Origin: Microbacterium tenebrionis
GTDB lineage: Bacteria; Actinomycetota; Actinomycetes; Actinomycetales; Microbacteriaceae
Assembly: GCF_903645325.1 (NCBI RefSeq)
Contig: NZ_CAHJXQ010000001.1
Span: 496,001-560,000 of the forward strand
Length of the DNA stretch: 64,000 bases
Direction: 5' to 3'
Shown: piece by piece, positions 25,065 through 34,330 of the stretch
Layout: every line of letters begins with the position of its first letter
Position numbering within the stretch: position 1 is the stretch's first letter
Position numbers and translations under genes: made by a program
Notes under the pieces: model-generated
Told to the model about the DNA's origin: nothing
Database searches by the model: none
Seen by the model: the letters and a program-made list of their open reading frames with translations, nothing else

Positions 25065-26132
25065 GTGACCGATTCGCCGCGCTACCGCTCCGACGTGCCA
25101 GACATCCATCGTCCCTATGCGGCGGACGCCGCGCGCTATGAGCAGTTCGAGTACCGCCAGGTGGGTTCATCGGGACTCTTCCTGCCGCCGATCTCGCTCG
25201 GCCTGTGGTGGAATTTCGGCGACAACATCCCCCTCGACAACCAGCGCGCGCTTCTCCGTCACGCGTTCGATCGCGGCATCACCCACTTCGACCTGGCGAA
25301 CAACTACGGCCCCCCGCACGGTTCGGCCGAGAAGAACTTCGGCCGGATCTACAGCGAGGACCTCCGCCCCTACCGCGACGAGCTGATCATCTCGTCGAAG
25401 GCCGGGTGGGACATGTGGCCGGGGCCGTACGGCGACCTCGGCAGCCGCAAGTACATCCTGGCCAGCGCCGAGCGGTCGCTCGCGAGCATGAACCTCGACT
25501 ACGTCGACATCTTCTATTCGCACCGGGTCGACCCGGTCACCCCGATCGAGGAGACGATGGGCGCGTTGGACACCCTGGTCCGGCAGGGCAAAGCGCTCTA
25601 CGTCGGCATCTCCTCGTACAGCGCGGAGCGCACGGCCCAGGCTCTCGCGGTCGCCCGCGACCTTGGCACGCCGCTCGTGATCCACCAGCCCTCGTACTCG
25701 ATCCTCAATCGGTGGATCGAGCCGGAGCTCACCGACACGCTGCGCTCCGAAGGGCTCGGCGCCATCGCCTTCACCCCGCTCGCGCAGGGCCTGCTGACCG
25801 ACAAGTACCTCGGCGACGGCACCGCGCAGCGCGCGCAGAAGCGCGGATCCCTGCCCGAGGGCAGGCTCTCCGACGAGGCACTCGGGGTGCTGCGCTCGCT
25901 GAACGAGATCGCACAGGAGCGCGATCAGACCCTCGCGCAGATGGCTCTGCAGTGGACGCTGCGCGACCCCGTGGTCGCCTCCGCGCTGATCGGCGCATCG
26001 CGCCCGGCGCAGCTCGATGAGAACATCGCGGCGGTCGGTGGCCCGGCGTTCAGCGTCGAGCAGCTCGAGCGCATCGATGCCCTCGCCGGCAGCATCGACG
26101 TCAACCTGTGGGCCGTGTCCTCGTCGCTGTGA
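25065..26132 (+). CDS. aldo/keto reductase, YghZ-like
   Basis: The 355-residue AKR has Asp and Tyr in FDLANNYGPPHGSAE (about residues 76-90), Lys in ISSKAGWDMWPGPYGD (about 108) and His in YSHRVDPVTPIEETMG (about 153). These long motifs are those of E. coli YghZ (L-glyceraldehyde 3-phosphate reductase) and potassium-channel beta-subunit-like AKRs. It probably detoxifies glyceraldehyde phosphates or methylglyoxal with NADPH. It has its own leaderless-type promoter and is 7 bases from ispE. Confidence 0.92.
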   Translation: MTDSPRYRSDVPDIHRPYAADAARYEQFEYRQVGSSGLFLPPISLGLWWNFGDNIPLDNQRALLRHAFDRGITHFDLANNYGPPHGSAEKNFGRIYSEDLRPYRDELIISSKAGWDMWPGPYGDLGSRKYILASAERSLASMNLDYVDIFYSHRVDPVTPIEETMGALDTLVRQGKALYVGISSYSAERTAQALAVARDLGTPLVIHQPSYSILNRWIEPELTDTLRSEGLGAIAFTPLAQGLLTDKYLGDGTAQRAQKRGSLPEGRLSDEALGVLRSLNEIAQERDQTLAQMALQWTLRDPVVASALIGASRPAQLDENIAAVGGPAFSVEQLERIDALAGSIDVNLWAVSSSL

Positions 26133-26139
26133 GCGGATC

Positions 26140-27087
26140 ATGAGCATCGCCCAGTCTCCCGCTTCCGTCCACGTACGGGCCCCGGGGAAGATCAACGTCT
26201 ACCTCGGCGTCGGTGGGCGGCACGAGGACGGCTACCACGCCCTGGCGACGGTGTTCCAGGCCGTGTCGCTGTACGAGGACGTGATCGCCACGGCCGCAGA
26301 CGACTTCAGCCTGAGCATCGCGGGATCGAGCGGTGCCGGTGACGGCGGGCCGAGCGATGTGCCCGCCGACGATCGGAACCTCGCGATGCGCGCCGCGAAG
26401 CTGCTCGCTGCCGCGACGGGGTTCGCCGGCGGCGTGCACCTGGAGCTGCGCAAGAGCGTGCCCGTCGCAGGAGGCATGGGCGGTGGGTCGGCGGATGCCG
26501 CCGCCGCTCTCGTCGCGTGCGACGCGCTGTGGGGCACCGGGCTGTCCACGCAGCGGCTGCATGAACTCGCCGCCCGCCTCGGCGCCGACGTGCCGTTCGC
26601 GCTGCACGGGGGGACGGCCGTCGGGACGGGTCGCGGCGACCAGCTCAATCCCGCTCTCGCACGAGGGCGGTTCGACTGGGTTCTCGTCACGAGCGAGCAC
26701 GGTCTGTCCACACCGGAGGTATACGCGCGCCTCGACTCCCACCGCGCCGAGAGCGGCGCCCTCGCGGATGATCCGCCGCTTTCGCTGGATGTTCCCATCC
26801 CCGTGCTGCAGGCGCTGCGCTCCGGGGACCCCCATTCGCTGGCGGCGTCGATGTTCAACGATCTCGAGGTCTCGGCGCTCCTCGAGCGCCCGGCCCTGGA
26901 TGACATCATCAGCGAAGGGCTGCGTGCAGGGGCGCTCAGCGGCATCGTCTCGGGTTCCGGACCCACGATCGCGTTCCTCTGCGAGAACCCGGAGAGCGCG
27001 CAGTACGTTCAGGCCCAGTTGCAGGACGCCGGACGCTCGGCGCTGCACGTGCACGGTCCTGTGCCCGGGGCGCGCATCATGTCTTGA
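26140..27087 (+). CDS. ispE: 4-diphosphocytidyl-2-C-methyl-D-erythritol kinase
   Basis: The 315-residue GHMP kinase has VRAPGKINVYLGVGGRHEDG at its start (substrate binding), the ATP loop PVAGGMGGGSADAAAAL (about residues 108-124) and the third motif IVSGSGPTIAFL (about 268). It phosphorylates CDP-methylerythritol in the non-mevalonate isoprenoid pathway, which also feeds the polyprenyl phosphate used by Pmt. The ATG at 26140 is chosen because the family begins there. Confidence 0.95.
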   Translation: MSIAQSPASVHVRAPGKINVYLGVGGRHEDGYHALATVFQAVSLYEDVIATAADDFSLSIAGSSGAGDGGPSDVPADDRNLAMRAAKLLAAATGFAGGVHLELRKSVPVAGGMGGGSADAAAALVACDALWGTGLSTQRLHELAARLGADVPFALHGGTAVGTGRGDQLNPALARGRFDWVLVTSEHGLSTPEVYARLDSHRAESGALADDPPLSLDVPIPVLQALRSGDPHSLAASMFNDLEVSALLERPALDDIISEGLRAGALSGIVSGSGPTIAFLCENPESAQYVQAQLQDAGRSALHVHGPVPGARIMS

Positions 27088-27185
27088 CGCACACCGGCGC
27101 GTCGTGCCGCGAATCGTGGCGAACGGACAACCGGAGTGCGCTGACGTGTGCGCTCGTTGTGCGCTCGGGACATAATGGGTTGAGA

Positions 27186-27201
27186 ATGTGACCGTGCACA
27201 C
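27186..27201 (-). promoter_or_regulatory. probable LacI-family operator in front of the repressor gene
   Basis: On the minus strand the 16 bases read GTGTGCACGGTCACAT, which match 14 of 16 bases of the perfect palindrome in front of mmsA (28292-28307). It sits just downstream of a CATAAT -10-like hexamer (27171-27176) and upstream of the AGGGAGG ribosome-binding site, so binding would repress the regulator's own gene. Confidence 0.6.
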
Positions 27202-27218
27202 GCAAGGGAGGCGATGCC

Positions 27219-28232
27219 ATGGCGGCCTCCGGCGAGCGTGCACGCGTCCCCAGCATCCGCGATGTCGCGCGTCTGGCCGGAGTCTCGCACCAGACCGTCT
27301 CCCGCGTTCTGAACGACCACCCCAGCATCCGTCCTGAGACGCGCAAGCGCGTGGAGGACGCGATCGCGGTTCTCGACTACAAGCCGAATCTCGCCGCCCG
27401 AGCTCTCGTCACCAGTCGGACCCACACGATCGGCGTGCTGTCGGCGACGATCGGGGAGTTCGGTCCGACGTCGTCGATCGCGAGCATCGAGGATGCCGCC
27501 CGATCCGAGGGCTACTCGGTGACGACGGTCAATCTTCCCGAGACGACGCCCGAGGCGATCGGCGATGCGATCCGCCAGCTCGGGCGCGAGCAGGTCAGCG
27601 GCATCGTCGCGCTCGCGCCGCAGGTGCGGGTGTTCAACGTGCTGCGCGGCATGGCCGTCGGCGTGCCGCTGGTCAGTCTTCAGACGGCATCCGGGTCGGA
27701 CGGATACACGCTCTCGGCCGACCAAGTGGCCGGTGCGCGCGCGGTCACGGAGCACCTGATCGAGCTCGGCCACACCGACATCCTGCATCTGGCGGGCCCG
27801 CAGGACTGGATCGAGGCGGAATCGCGCATGCGCGGATATCTCGATGCGCTGCGTGAGGCCGACCTTCCGACGTTCCCGCCGATCCGCGGCGACTGGACGG
27901 CCGACTTCGGCTACTTCGCGGGGCAGGAGCTCGCCAGACGGCGGGACTTCACGGCGGTCTTCGCCGCGAACGACCTCATGGCGATCGGTCTGATGCATGG
28001 CTTCCGCGATGCTGGGATCGACGTGCCGCGCGAGGTGAGCGTGGTCGGTTTCGATGACATTCCGGTCGCGGCACATGTCTGGCCGCCGCTGACGACCGTG
28101 CACCAGGACTTCCCGACGCTGGGCCGCCGCGCGGTGGAGATCCTGCTCGCCGAGATCCGTGGCGAGCAGACGTCGAAGTTCGGGTCGGCTGTGCCTCAGC
28201 TGCGGCTGCGCTCGTCGAGCGCGTCGCGATAG
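27219..28232 (+). CDS. LacI-family transcriptional repressor of the sugar transporter
   Basis: The 337-residue protein has the LacI helix-turn-helix PSIRDVARLAGVSHQTVSRV and hinge helix LDYKPNLAARAL (residues about 11-63), then the periplasmic-binding-protein-like sensor domain with FAANDLMAIGLMHGF (about 249) and VSVVGFDDIPVAAH. It is followed by mmsA-mmsB-chvE on the same strand. A shared 16-bp operator in front of itself and in front of mmsA predicts that it controls both and is released by a monosaccharide. Which sugar is unknown. Confidence 0.92.
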   Translation: MAASGERARVPSIRDVARLAGVSHQTVSRVLNDHPSIRPETRKRVEDAIAVLDYKPNLAARALVTSRTHTIGVLSATIGEFGPTSSIASIEDAARSEGYSVTTVNLPETTPEAIGDAIRQLGREQVSGIVALAPQVRVFNVLRGMAVGVPLVSLQTASGSDGYTLSADQVAGARAVTEHLIELGHTDILHLAGPQDWIEAESRMRGYLDALREADLPTFPPIRGDWTADFGYFAGQELARRRDFTAVFAANDLMAIGLMHGFRDAGIDVPREVSVVGFDDIPVAAHVWPPLTTVHQDFPTLGRRAVEILLAEIRGEQTSKFGSAVPQLRLRSSSASR

Positions 28233-28254
28233 GGACACGAAATCCGGCCCCCAC

Positions 28255-28283
28255 TTGACACCGGGGGCGGGTGAGCGCAAACT
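28255..28283 (+). promoter_or_regulatory. promoter of the mmsA-mmsB-chvE operon
   Basis: TTGACA (28255-28260), 17 bases, then CAAACT (28278-28283) is the best sigma-A-like promoter in the window. The operator palindrome starts 9 bases after the -10, so a bound repressor would block elongation or open-complex formation. Confidence 0.6.
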
Positions 28284-28291
28284 TGTGTCTC

Positions 28292-28307
28292 ATGTGAACG
28301 GTCACAT
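28292..28307 (+). promoter_or_regulatory. LacI-type operator ATGTGAACGGTCACAT
   Basis: Six-base perfect arms ATGTGA/TCACAT flank ACGG. A partial second site (GTGACCGT, 28313-28320; reverse complement of the ACGGTCAC core) follows 5 bases later, before the GTG at 28340. A close copy precedes the LacI gene. Confidence 0.68.
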
Positions 28308-28339
28308 CGAAGGTGACCGTCAAGTATCGAGGAAGATCC

Positions 28340-29908
28340 GTGAGCAGCACAGCGACGTTGCCGACCGTGTCAGGGCCGATCCTGGAGATGCGCAGCATCA
28401 CCAAGGAGTTCCCCGGCGTGAAGGCGCTCTCCGATGTGTCGATCGCCGTACGCGCTGGAGAGATCCACGCCATCTGCGGTGAGAACGGCGCAGGCAAGTC
28501 CACCCTGATGAAGGTCCTCTCGGGCGTGTACCCCTACGGAACGTACGAGGGCGACATCCTGCTCTACGGCCAGGAGCAGCGCTTCAAGGACATCGCATCC
28601 AGCGAACAGGCCGGCATCGCGATCATCCACCAGGAGCTCGCACTGATCCCCGAGCTGTCCATCACCGAGAACATCTTCCTCGGCAACGAGATCCGCCACG
28701 GCGGCGTCATCGACTGGCGCGCCTCCAAGACTCGCGCCACCGAGCTGCTCGCCCGTGTCGGTCTCTCCGAGGACCCCGACATCGCGATCAAGCATCTCGG
28801 CGTCGGCAAGCAGCAGCTCGTCGAGATCGCCAAGGCCCTGAACAAGGACGTCCGCCTCCTCATCCTCGACGAGCCGACCGCGGCGCTGAACGAGAACGAC
28901 TCCCAGCACCTGCTCGATCTGATCCTGGGACTGAAGGCCAAGGGCATCGCGTCGATCATGATCAGCCACAAGCTCAACGAGATCGAGCAGATCGCCGACG
29001 AGATCACGATCATCCGCGACGGTCGCACCGTCGAGACCCTCGACATCACCAAGGGCGAGATCAACGAGGACCGCATCATCCACGGCATGGTCGGCCGCTC
29101 CCTCGAGAGCCGCTACCCGGATCGCACCCCCGACATCGGCGAGGTGTTCTTCGAGGTCAAGGACTGGTGGGTGCAGCACCCGACCGTCAGCGAGCGCATG
29201 GTCGTGAAGGGCTCCTCCATCAACGTCCGCCGCGGCGAAGTCGTCGGCATCGCCGGCCTCATGGGCGCCGGCCGCACGGAGTTCGCCCGCAGCATCTTCG
29301 GCCGCTCGTACGGCACGTTCCTCGGCGGCCAGCTGTTCAAAGACGGCGAGGAGGTCGAGATCCGCGACGTCGCCTCGGCGATCCGTCACGGCCTCGCCTA
29401 CGTCAGCGAGGACCGCAAGAGCCTGGGCCTGAACCTGCTGGACACCATCAAGCGCTCCATCGTTTCGGCCAAGCTCTCCAAGATCGCCCGCCGTGGCGTC
29501 GTCGACAAGCGCGAGGAGTTCACGATCGCCGAGCGCTACCGCAAGGCGCTGCGCATCAAGACACCGACGGTGGACCAGGGCGTCGGCACCCTCTCCGGCG
29601 GCAACCAGCAGAAGGTCGTCCTCGCCAAGTGGATGTTCACCGACCCCGACCTGCTCATCCTCGATGAGCCCACGCGCGGCATCGATGTCGGCGCCAAGTA
29701 CGAGATCTACACGATCATCAACGAGCTCGCCGCATCCGGCAAGGGCGTGATCGTCATCTCCAGCGAGCTGCCCGAGCTGATGGGCATCTCCGACCGCATC
29801 TACACCATCTTCGAGGGACGCGTCACCGACTGCATCCCGGCAGACCAGGCAACCCCGGAGGCGCTCATGCGCAGCATGACCTCCACGAATCAGAAGGCGA
29901 GCGCATGA
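28340..29908 (+). CDS. mmsA: multiple-monosaccharide ABC transporter ATP-binding protein
   Basis: The 522-residue protein carries two ABC domains. The first has Walker [10 protein letters not shown] (about residue 43), signature [15 protein letters not shown] and Walker [12 protein letters not shown] (about 172). The second has a degenerate Walker A ([10 protein letters not shown]), signature [15 protein letters not shown] (about 418) and Walker [12 protein letters not shown]. That asymmetry is normal for CUT2 sugar importers (XylG, RbsA, GguA). The GTG start has GAGGAAG 7 bases upstream. The ATGA overlap joins it to mmsB. Confidence 0.94.
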   Translation: MSSTATLPTVSGPILEMRSITKEFPGVKALSDVSIAVRAGEIHAICGENGAGKSTLMKVLSGVYPYGTYEGDILLYGQEQRFKDIASSEQAGIAIIHQELALIPELSITENIFLGNEIRHGGVIDWRASKTRATELLARVGLSEDPDIAIKHLGVGKQQLVEIAKALNKDVRLLILDEPTAALNENDSQHLLDLILGLKAKGIASIMISHKLNEIEQIADEITIIRDGRTVETLDITKGEINEDRIIHGMVGRSLESRYPDRTPDIGEVFFEVKDWWVQHPTVSERMVVKGSSINVRRGEVVGIAGLMGAGRTEFARSIFGRSYGTFLGGQLFKDGEEVEIRDVASAIRHGLAYVSEDRKSLGLNLLDTIKRSIVSAKLSKIARRGVVDKREEFTIAERYRKALRIKTPTVDQGVGTLSGGNQQKVVLAKWMFTDPDLLILDEPTRGIDVGAKYEIYTIINELAASGKGVIVISSELPELMGISDRIYTIFEGRVTDCIPADQATPEALMRSMTSTNQKASA

Positions 29909-31224
29909 GCACCAGCACGACACCGACCGAGAGGCGCGGTTTCCACTTCGCAGACATCCGGAAGATGTTCGGCGGGGGAGGGACGTCGTCGCTGCGTCAG
30001 TTCGGCATCCTCGGCAGCCTGATCGTCATCATCGTGCTGTTCGAGATCCTCACCCTCGTGCGCAACGGCCCGAACGGTGCGACGCTGACGCCGGGCAACC
30101 TCATCAACGTCATCAACCAGTACTCGTTCATCCTGATTCTCGCGATCGGCATGGTGATGGTCATCATCATGGGTCACATCGACCTGTCGGTCGGCTCGGT
30201 GGCGGCCTTCGTCGGCATCATCGTCGCGAAGTCCATGGCCGACTGGGACCTTCCGTGGCCCGTGGCGATCCTCTTCGGCCTGCTCGTGGGCGCTCTGGTG
30301 GGCGCCTGGCAGGGGTTCTGGGTCGCCTATGTCGGGGTGCCGGCGTTCATCGTGACCCTGGCCGGCATGCTGTTCTTCCGCGGCGCGCAGCAGTTCATCG
30401 GCGACGCGCAGACGATCCCCGTTCCCAAGGGCTTCCAGATCATCGGCACCGGGTACCTGCCTGAGCTCGACATCCCGCTGAACTTCAACGTGCTCACCAT
30501 GGTGCTCGCGCTCCTCGGGGTCGGCTGGGTCATCTTCTGGGAGATCCGCACCCGTCGCATCCAGCGCAAGATGGGCTCGGCCATGGCACCGCTGTGGGTC
30601 AGCTCCACGAAGGTCGTGCTCATCTCGATCGTGATCCTCGCCGCCGGCTGGATGTTCGCCACCGGTCGCCCCGGCACGAGCTTCCCGGTCCCCGGCCTCA
30701 TTCTGCTCGCGCTGGTCATCCTCTACTCGTTCGTCACCAACAGCACCGTCTTCGGCCGTCACATCTACGCCGTCGGCGGCAACCGTCAGGCCGCGCGCCT
30801 CTCGGGCGTCAAGGATCGCTGGATCGACTTCTTCGTGATGATGAACATGTCGATGCTCGCCGCCCTCGCCGGCATGATCTTCGTCGCCCGGTCGCAGGCC
30901 TCCGGCCCGAACGACGGCACCGGCTGGGAGCTGGATGCCATCGCCTCGGTCTTCATCGGCGGCGCGGCCGTCGCCGGCGGCATCGGCACGGTGATCGGCT
31001 CGATCATCGGTGGTCTGGTGATGGCGTTCCTCAACAACGGCCTGGCCCTGCTCGGCCAGGGTGCCGATGTCGTCTCGATGATCAAGGGCCTCGTGCTGCT
31101 GGTCGCCGTCGGCATCGACGTGTGGAACAAGCAGCAGGGTCGCCCCTCACTCATCGGCTTCATCATGCGCAAGCGCAACAAGCCGGATGCTCCCAACCTC
31201 ACCGACTTCCCTCAGTCCAAGTAA
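29905..31224 (+). CDS. mmsB: multiple-monosaccharide ABC transporter permease
   Basis: The 439-residue CUT2 permease has about ten transmembrane helices and the family segments [16 protein letters not shown] (about residues 90-105), [17 protein letters not shown] (about 147-163), [14 protein letters not shown] (about 291) and [23 protein letters not shown] (about 355). It forms the membrane channel with MmsA as motor. A 30-40-residue cytoplasmic N-terminal extension precedes the first helix. It lies between mmsA and chvE with ATGA coupling upstream. Confidence 0.94.
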   Translation: MSTSTTPTERRGFHFADIRKMFGGGGTSSLRQFGILGSLIVIIVLFEILTLVRNGPNGATLTPGNLINVINQYSFILILAIGMVMVIIMGHIDLSVGSVAAFVGIIVAKSMADWDLPWPVAILFGLLVGALVGAWQGFWVAYVGVPAFIVTLAGMLFFRGAQQFIGDAQTIPVPKGFQIIGTGYLPELDIPLNFNVLTMVLALLGVGWVIFWEIRTRRIQRKMGSAMAPLWVSSTKVVLISIVILAAGWMFATGRPGTSFPVPGLILLALVILYSFVTNSTVFGRHIYAVGGNRQAARLSGVKDRWIDFFVMMNMSMLAALAGMIFVARSQASGPNDGTGWELDAIASVFIGGAAVAGGIGTVIGSIIGGLVMAFLNNGLALLGQGADVVSMIKGLVLLVAVGIDVWNKQQGRPSLIGFIMRKRNKPDAPNLTDFPQSK

Positions 31225-31253
31225 CCGCACCAACAATCAGAGAAAGAGATCGC

Positions 31254-32375
31254 ATGAAGAAGATCGCACTCGCAGCGACAGCGCTCGTCGCCGCATCAGC
31301 ACTCGCCCTCACCGGCTGCTCCGGGCAGCGCGGCGGCGACACCGGAGGGGACACCGGGTCGGAGGAGACCACGGGGTTCGAGGCCGGCTCGACGATCGGC
31401 ATCGCGCTTCCGGACAAGACCAGTGAGAACTGGGTCCTCGCCGGCAAGCTCTTCGAGGACGGCCTGGCCGAGGCCGGCTTCAAGGCCGACGTGCAGTACG
31501 CCCCGGCATCCAACACCGTCGCCGAGCAGCAGAACCAGATCCAGGCCATGGTCACCAACGGCGCCAAGGTCATCGTGATCGGCGCGAAGGACGGCAAGCA
31601 GCTGGCCACGCAGGTGCAGGCGGCCAAGGACGCCGGCGCCTACGTCATCGCCTACGACCGCCTGATCGAGAACACCGAGGCCGTCGACTACTACGTCGCG
31701 TTCGACAACTTCAAGGTCGGCCAGCTGCAGGGCCAGGCCCTGCTCGACGGCCTCGCCGAGCGCGCCGGCCACGACGCTCCGTACAACATCGAGCTGTTCT
31801 CGGGCTCGCCCGACGACGCGAACTCCGCCGTGTTCTTCAACGGCGCCATGGACGTCCTGCAGCCGAAGATCGACGACGGCACGCTCAACGTCGTCTCGGG
31901 ACAGACCGCGATCGCCCAGACGGCGACCGAGGGCTGGCTGGCAGAGAACGCTCAGAACCGCATGGACACCCTGCTCACCGGCTCGTACAGCGGCGACACC
32001 GTGCTCGACGGCGTGCTGTCCCCGAACGACACCCTCGCCCGCGCCATCATCACCTCGGTGCAGCAGGCCGGAAAGCCCGTCCCGGTCGTGACCGGTCAGG
32101 ACTCCGAGGTCGAGTCGGTCAAGTCGATCATGGAGGGCATCCAGTACTCCACGATCAACAAGGACACCACGCTCCTCGTCGAGCAGACCATCAAGATGAT
32201 CGGTCAGCTCCAGAAGGGCGACGAAGTCGACGTCAACGACACCGAGCAGTACGACAACGGCGCGAAGGTCGTTCCCGCCTACCTGCTCGAGCCGCTCATC
32301 GTCACGAAGGAGAACGCGGCCGAGGCGTACGCCAACGTCCCGAGCCTCCTCGAGATCGTCGAGTCCTACAAGTAA
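31254..32375 (+). CDS. chvE: multiple-monosaccharide-binding lipoprotein (ChvE-like)
   Basis: The 373-residue protein has a lipoprotein signal peptide (LALTGC, Cys about residue 22) and a Gly/Thr/Glu-rich spacer. The type I periplasmic-binding fold starts at STIGIALPDKTSENW. AYDRLIENTEAVDYYVAFDN (about residues 132-151) and VTGQDSEVESVKSI (about 282) match ChvE/XylF-type sugar binders. It delivers sugars to MmsAB at the outer face of the membrane. It is the last gene of the operon, followed by a terminator. Confidence 0.94.
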   Translation: MKKIALAATALVAASALALTGCSGQRGGDTGGDTGSEETTGFEAGSTIGIALPDKTSENWVLAGKLFEDGLAEAGFKADVQYAPASNTVAEQQNQIQAMVTNGAKVIVIGAKDGKQLATQVQAAKDAGAYVIAYDRLIENTEAVDYYVAFDNFKVGQLQGQALLDGLAERAGHDAPYNIELFSGSPDDANSAVFFNGAMDVLQPKIDDGTLNVVSGQTAIAQTATEGWLAENAQNRMDTLLTGSYSGDTVLDGVLSPNDTLARAIITSVQQAGKPVPVVTGQDSEVESVKSIMEGIQYSTINKDTTLLVEQTIKMIGQLQKGDEVDVNDTEQYDNGAKVVPAYLLEPLIVTKENAAEAYANVPSLLEIVESYK

Positions 32376-32387
32376 GCAGTTCCGCGA

Positions 32388-32417
32388 AGGGCCGTCCGAA
32401 CACGTTCGGGCGGCCCT
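32388..32417 (+). terminator. terminator of the sugar-transporter operon
   Basis: AGGGCCGTCCGAA, loop CACG, TTCGGGCGGCCCT forms a 13-bp stem (one G-U pair) 12 bases after the chvE stop and is followed by CTTGCG. Confidence 0.85.
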
Positions 32418-32438
32418 CTTGCGTACTCTTGTAGGGAC

Positions 32439-34226
32439 ATGGCACATCTTCTCGGGGCCGAAGGCCTGCATCTGGAATACCCGACCAAGGTCGTCTTCGA
32501 CTCCATCACCCTGGGGATCGAAGAGGGCGACCGGATCGGCATCGTCGGCCGCAACGGTGACGGCAAGAGCTCGCTGCTCGCGATGCTCGCCGGGCGCAAG
32601 CAGCCCGATGCCGGGCGCGTGACCGTCCGCGCCGGAACGACGGTCGGCGTGCTCGACCAGGCAGACACGCTCGACGACTCGTTCACGATCGCGCAGTCCG
32701 TCGTCGGCGACGTCCCCGAGTACGAGTGGGCGGGCGACGCCCGGGTGCGCGACGTGATCCGGGGCCTGCTCGCAGATCTGGCGTGGGATGCTCCGGTCGC
32801 GGGCCTCAGCGGCGGTCAGCGCCGCCGGGTGGCCCTGGCAGCGCTCCTCGTGAAGGAGTGGGACATCATCGCGCTCGACGAGCCGACGAACCATCTCGAC
32901 GTCGAGGCGATCACGTGGCTCGCCGGTCACCTGAAGAAGCGCTGGGCTGCGAACTCCGGCGCTTTCCTCGTCGTCACCCACGACCGCTGGTTCCTCGACG
33001 AGGTGTGCACCGAGACCTGGGAGGTGCACGACCGGATCGTCGAGCCGTTCGAGGGCGGATACGCCGCGTACATCCTGCAGCGCGTCGAGCGCGACCGGAT
33101 GGCTGCCGCCACCGAGGCGAAGCGGCAGAACCTCGCCCGCAAGGAGCTCGCGTGGTTGCGCCGCGGCGCACCCGCGCGCACGAGCAAACCGAAGTTCCGG
33201 ATCGACGCGGCCAACGAGCTCATCGCCGACGTGCCCGAGATCCGCGACAAGGTCTCGCTCCAATCATTGGCGACGTCCCGGCTCGGCAAGGACGTCGTCG
33301 ACCTGCTCGATGCCGGCGTGCGCTACGGCGACCGCGACATCCTCAAGGACGTGGAGTGGAGGATCGCGCCAGGGGAGCGCACCGGCATCCTGGGCGTGAA
33401 CGGTGCGGGCAAGTCCACTCTGCTGGGCCTGGTCGCCGGCACCATCGAGCCCACCAGCGGCCGTGTGAAGCGCGGAAAGACCGTCCAGGTGCGGACGCTG
33501 ACGCAGCGCATCGACGAACTCGAGCAGCACTGGAACGATCCGGTGCGCACCGTGATCAATGGCCTCCGAACCGAGTACACCTTCGGCAACGGCTCCAAGG
33601 CGCAGTCGCTGACGCCTGGGCAGCTGCTCGAGCGCCTCGGGTTCTCGTCCGCTCAGCTGTCGACGCAGGTCAAGGACCTCTCCGGTGGTCAGCAGCGTCG
33701 CCTGCAGCTTCTGCTCGTTCTGCTCGACCAGCCGAACGTGTTGATCCTCGACGAGCCGACCAACGACATGGACACCGACATGCTCGCCGCGATCGAGGAT
33801 CTCCTCGACTCCTGGCCGGGCACGCTCCTCGTCGTAAGCCACGACCGGTACTTCCTCGAACGCGTCACCGACCAGCAGTACGCGGTGATGGGCGGGCATC
33901 TCCGGCACCTTCCCGGCGGTGTGGACGAATATCTGCGGCTGCGGGCGGCATCCGAATCGGGTGACGCGGCGAAGACGCAGGCTGTATCTCCGGCATCCAC
34001 TCTCTCCGGGGCCGAACTGCGCGCCGCGCAGAAGGAGGTGTCCGCCCTCGAGCGGAAGATCCAGAAGCTCACCGAGCAGATCGACAAGGCCAAGCTCGCT
34101 CTCGTCGATCACGACCAGTCCGACTACGAGGGCCTGGCCGGGAAGATGAAGGACATCTCGGCGCTGGAGGCCGAGGTCGAGGAGAACGAACTGCGCTGGC
34201 TGGAGCTCAGCGAGCAGCTCGACTGA
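32439..34226 (+). CDS. ABC-F family ATPase (Uup/EttA-like)
   Basis: The 595-residue protein holds two ABC domains and no membrane part: Walker A GRNGDGKSS (about residue 37) and GVNGAGKST (about 324), signatures LSGGQRRRVALAALL and LSGGQQRRLQLLLVLL, Walker B IIALDEPTNHLDVE and VLILDEPTNDMDTD. A linker (about 195-275) joins them, and a Uup-type coiled-coil tail (about 525-595) rich in Glu, Lys and Leu ends it. ABC-F proteins act on ribosomes, some giving antibiotic tolerance. In related genomes it usually follows ispE. Confidence 0.92.
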   Translation: MAHLLGAEGLHLEYPTKVVFDSITLGIEEGDRIGIVGRNGDGKSSLLAMLAGRKQPDAGRVTVRAGTTVGVLDQADTLDDSFTIAQSVVGDVPEYEWAGDARVRDVIRGLLADLAWDAPVAGLSGGQRRRVALAALLVKEWDIIALDEPTNHLDVEAITWLAGHLKKRWAANSGAFLVVTHDRWFLDEVCTETWEVHDRIVEPFEGGYAAYILQRVERDRMAAATEAKRQNLARKELAWLRRGAPARTSKPKFRIDAANELIADVPEIRDKVSLQSLATSRLGKDVVDLLDAGVRYGDRDILKDVEWRIAPGERTGILGVNGAGKSTLLGLVAGTIEPTSGRVKRGKTVQVRTLTQRIDELEQHWNDPVRTVINGLRTEYTFGNGSKAQSLTPGQLLERLGFSSAQLSTQVKDLSGGQQRRLQLLLVLLDQPNVLILDEPTNDMDTDMLAAIEDLLDSWPGTLLVVSHDRYFLERVTDQQYAVMGGHLRHLPGGVDEYLRLRAASESGDAAKTQAVSPASTLSGAELRAAQKEVSALERKIQKLTEQIDKAKLALVDHDQSDYEGLAGKMKDISALEAEVEENELRWLELSEQLD

Positions 34227-34241
34227 TGCTGTGATCGTCCC

Positions 34242-34264
34242 GTGACACAGTGACGCTGTGTGAC
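34242..34264. promoter_or_regulatory. imperfect dyad upstream of metQ
   Basis: GTGACACAG, five bases, then CTGTGTGAC is a dyad with one mismatch per arm, between the ABC-F stop and metQ. It may be an operator for the methionine importer or a weak terminator of the ABC-F gene. A TACTGT -10-like hexamer lies at 34296-34301. No SAM-riboswitch-like structure fits in the 104-base gap. Confidence 0.4.
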
Positions 34265-34330
34265 AGGCGATTCGGCCCCGGCCGGATCACCTGCTTACTG
34301 TGGATGCATCCCACCAGGAAGGTTCTGTCC

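Noticed and set aside
31296..33263. A 655-codon minus-strand frame across chvE and the ABC-F gene
   Set aside because: It crosses a terminator and two well-supported genes on the other strand and has no recognisable domain.
34227..34330. SAM riboswitch upstream of metQ
   Set aside because: The gap is 104 bases with only one short dyad; no set of helices or conserved core of a SAM riboswitch can be drawn.
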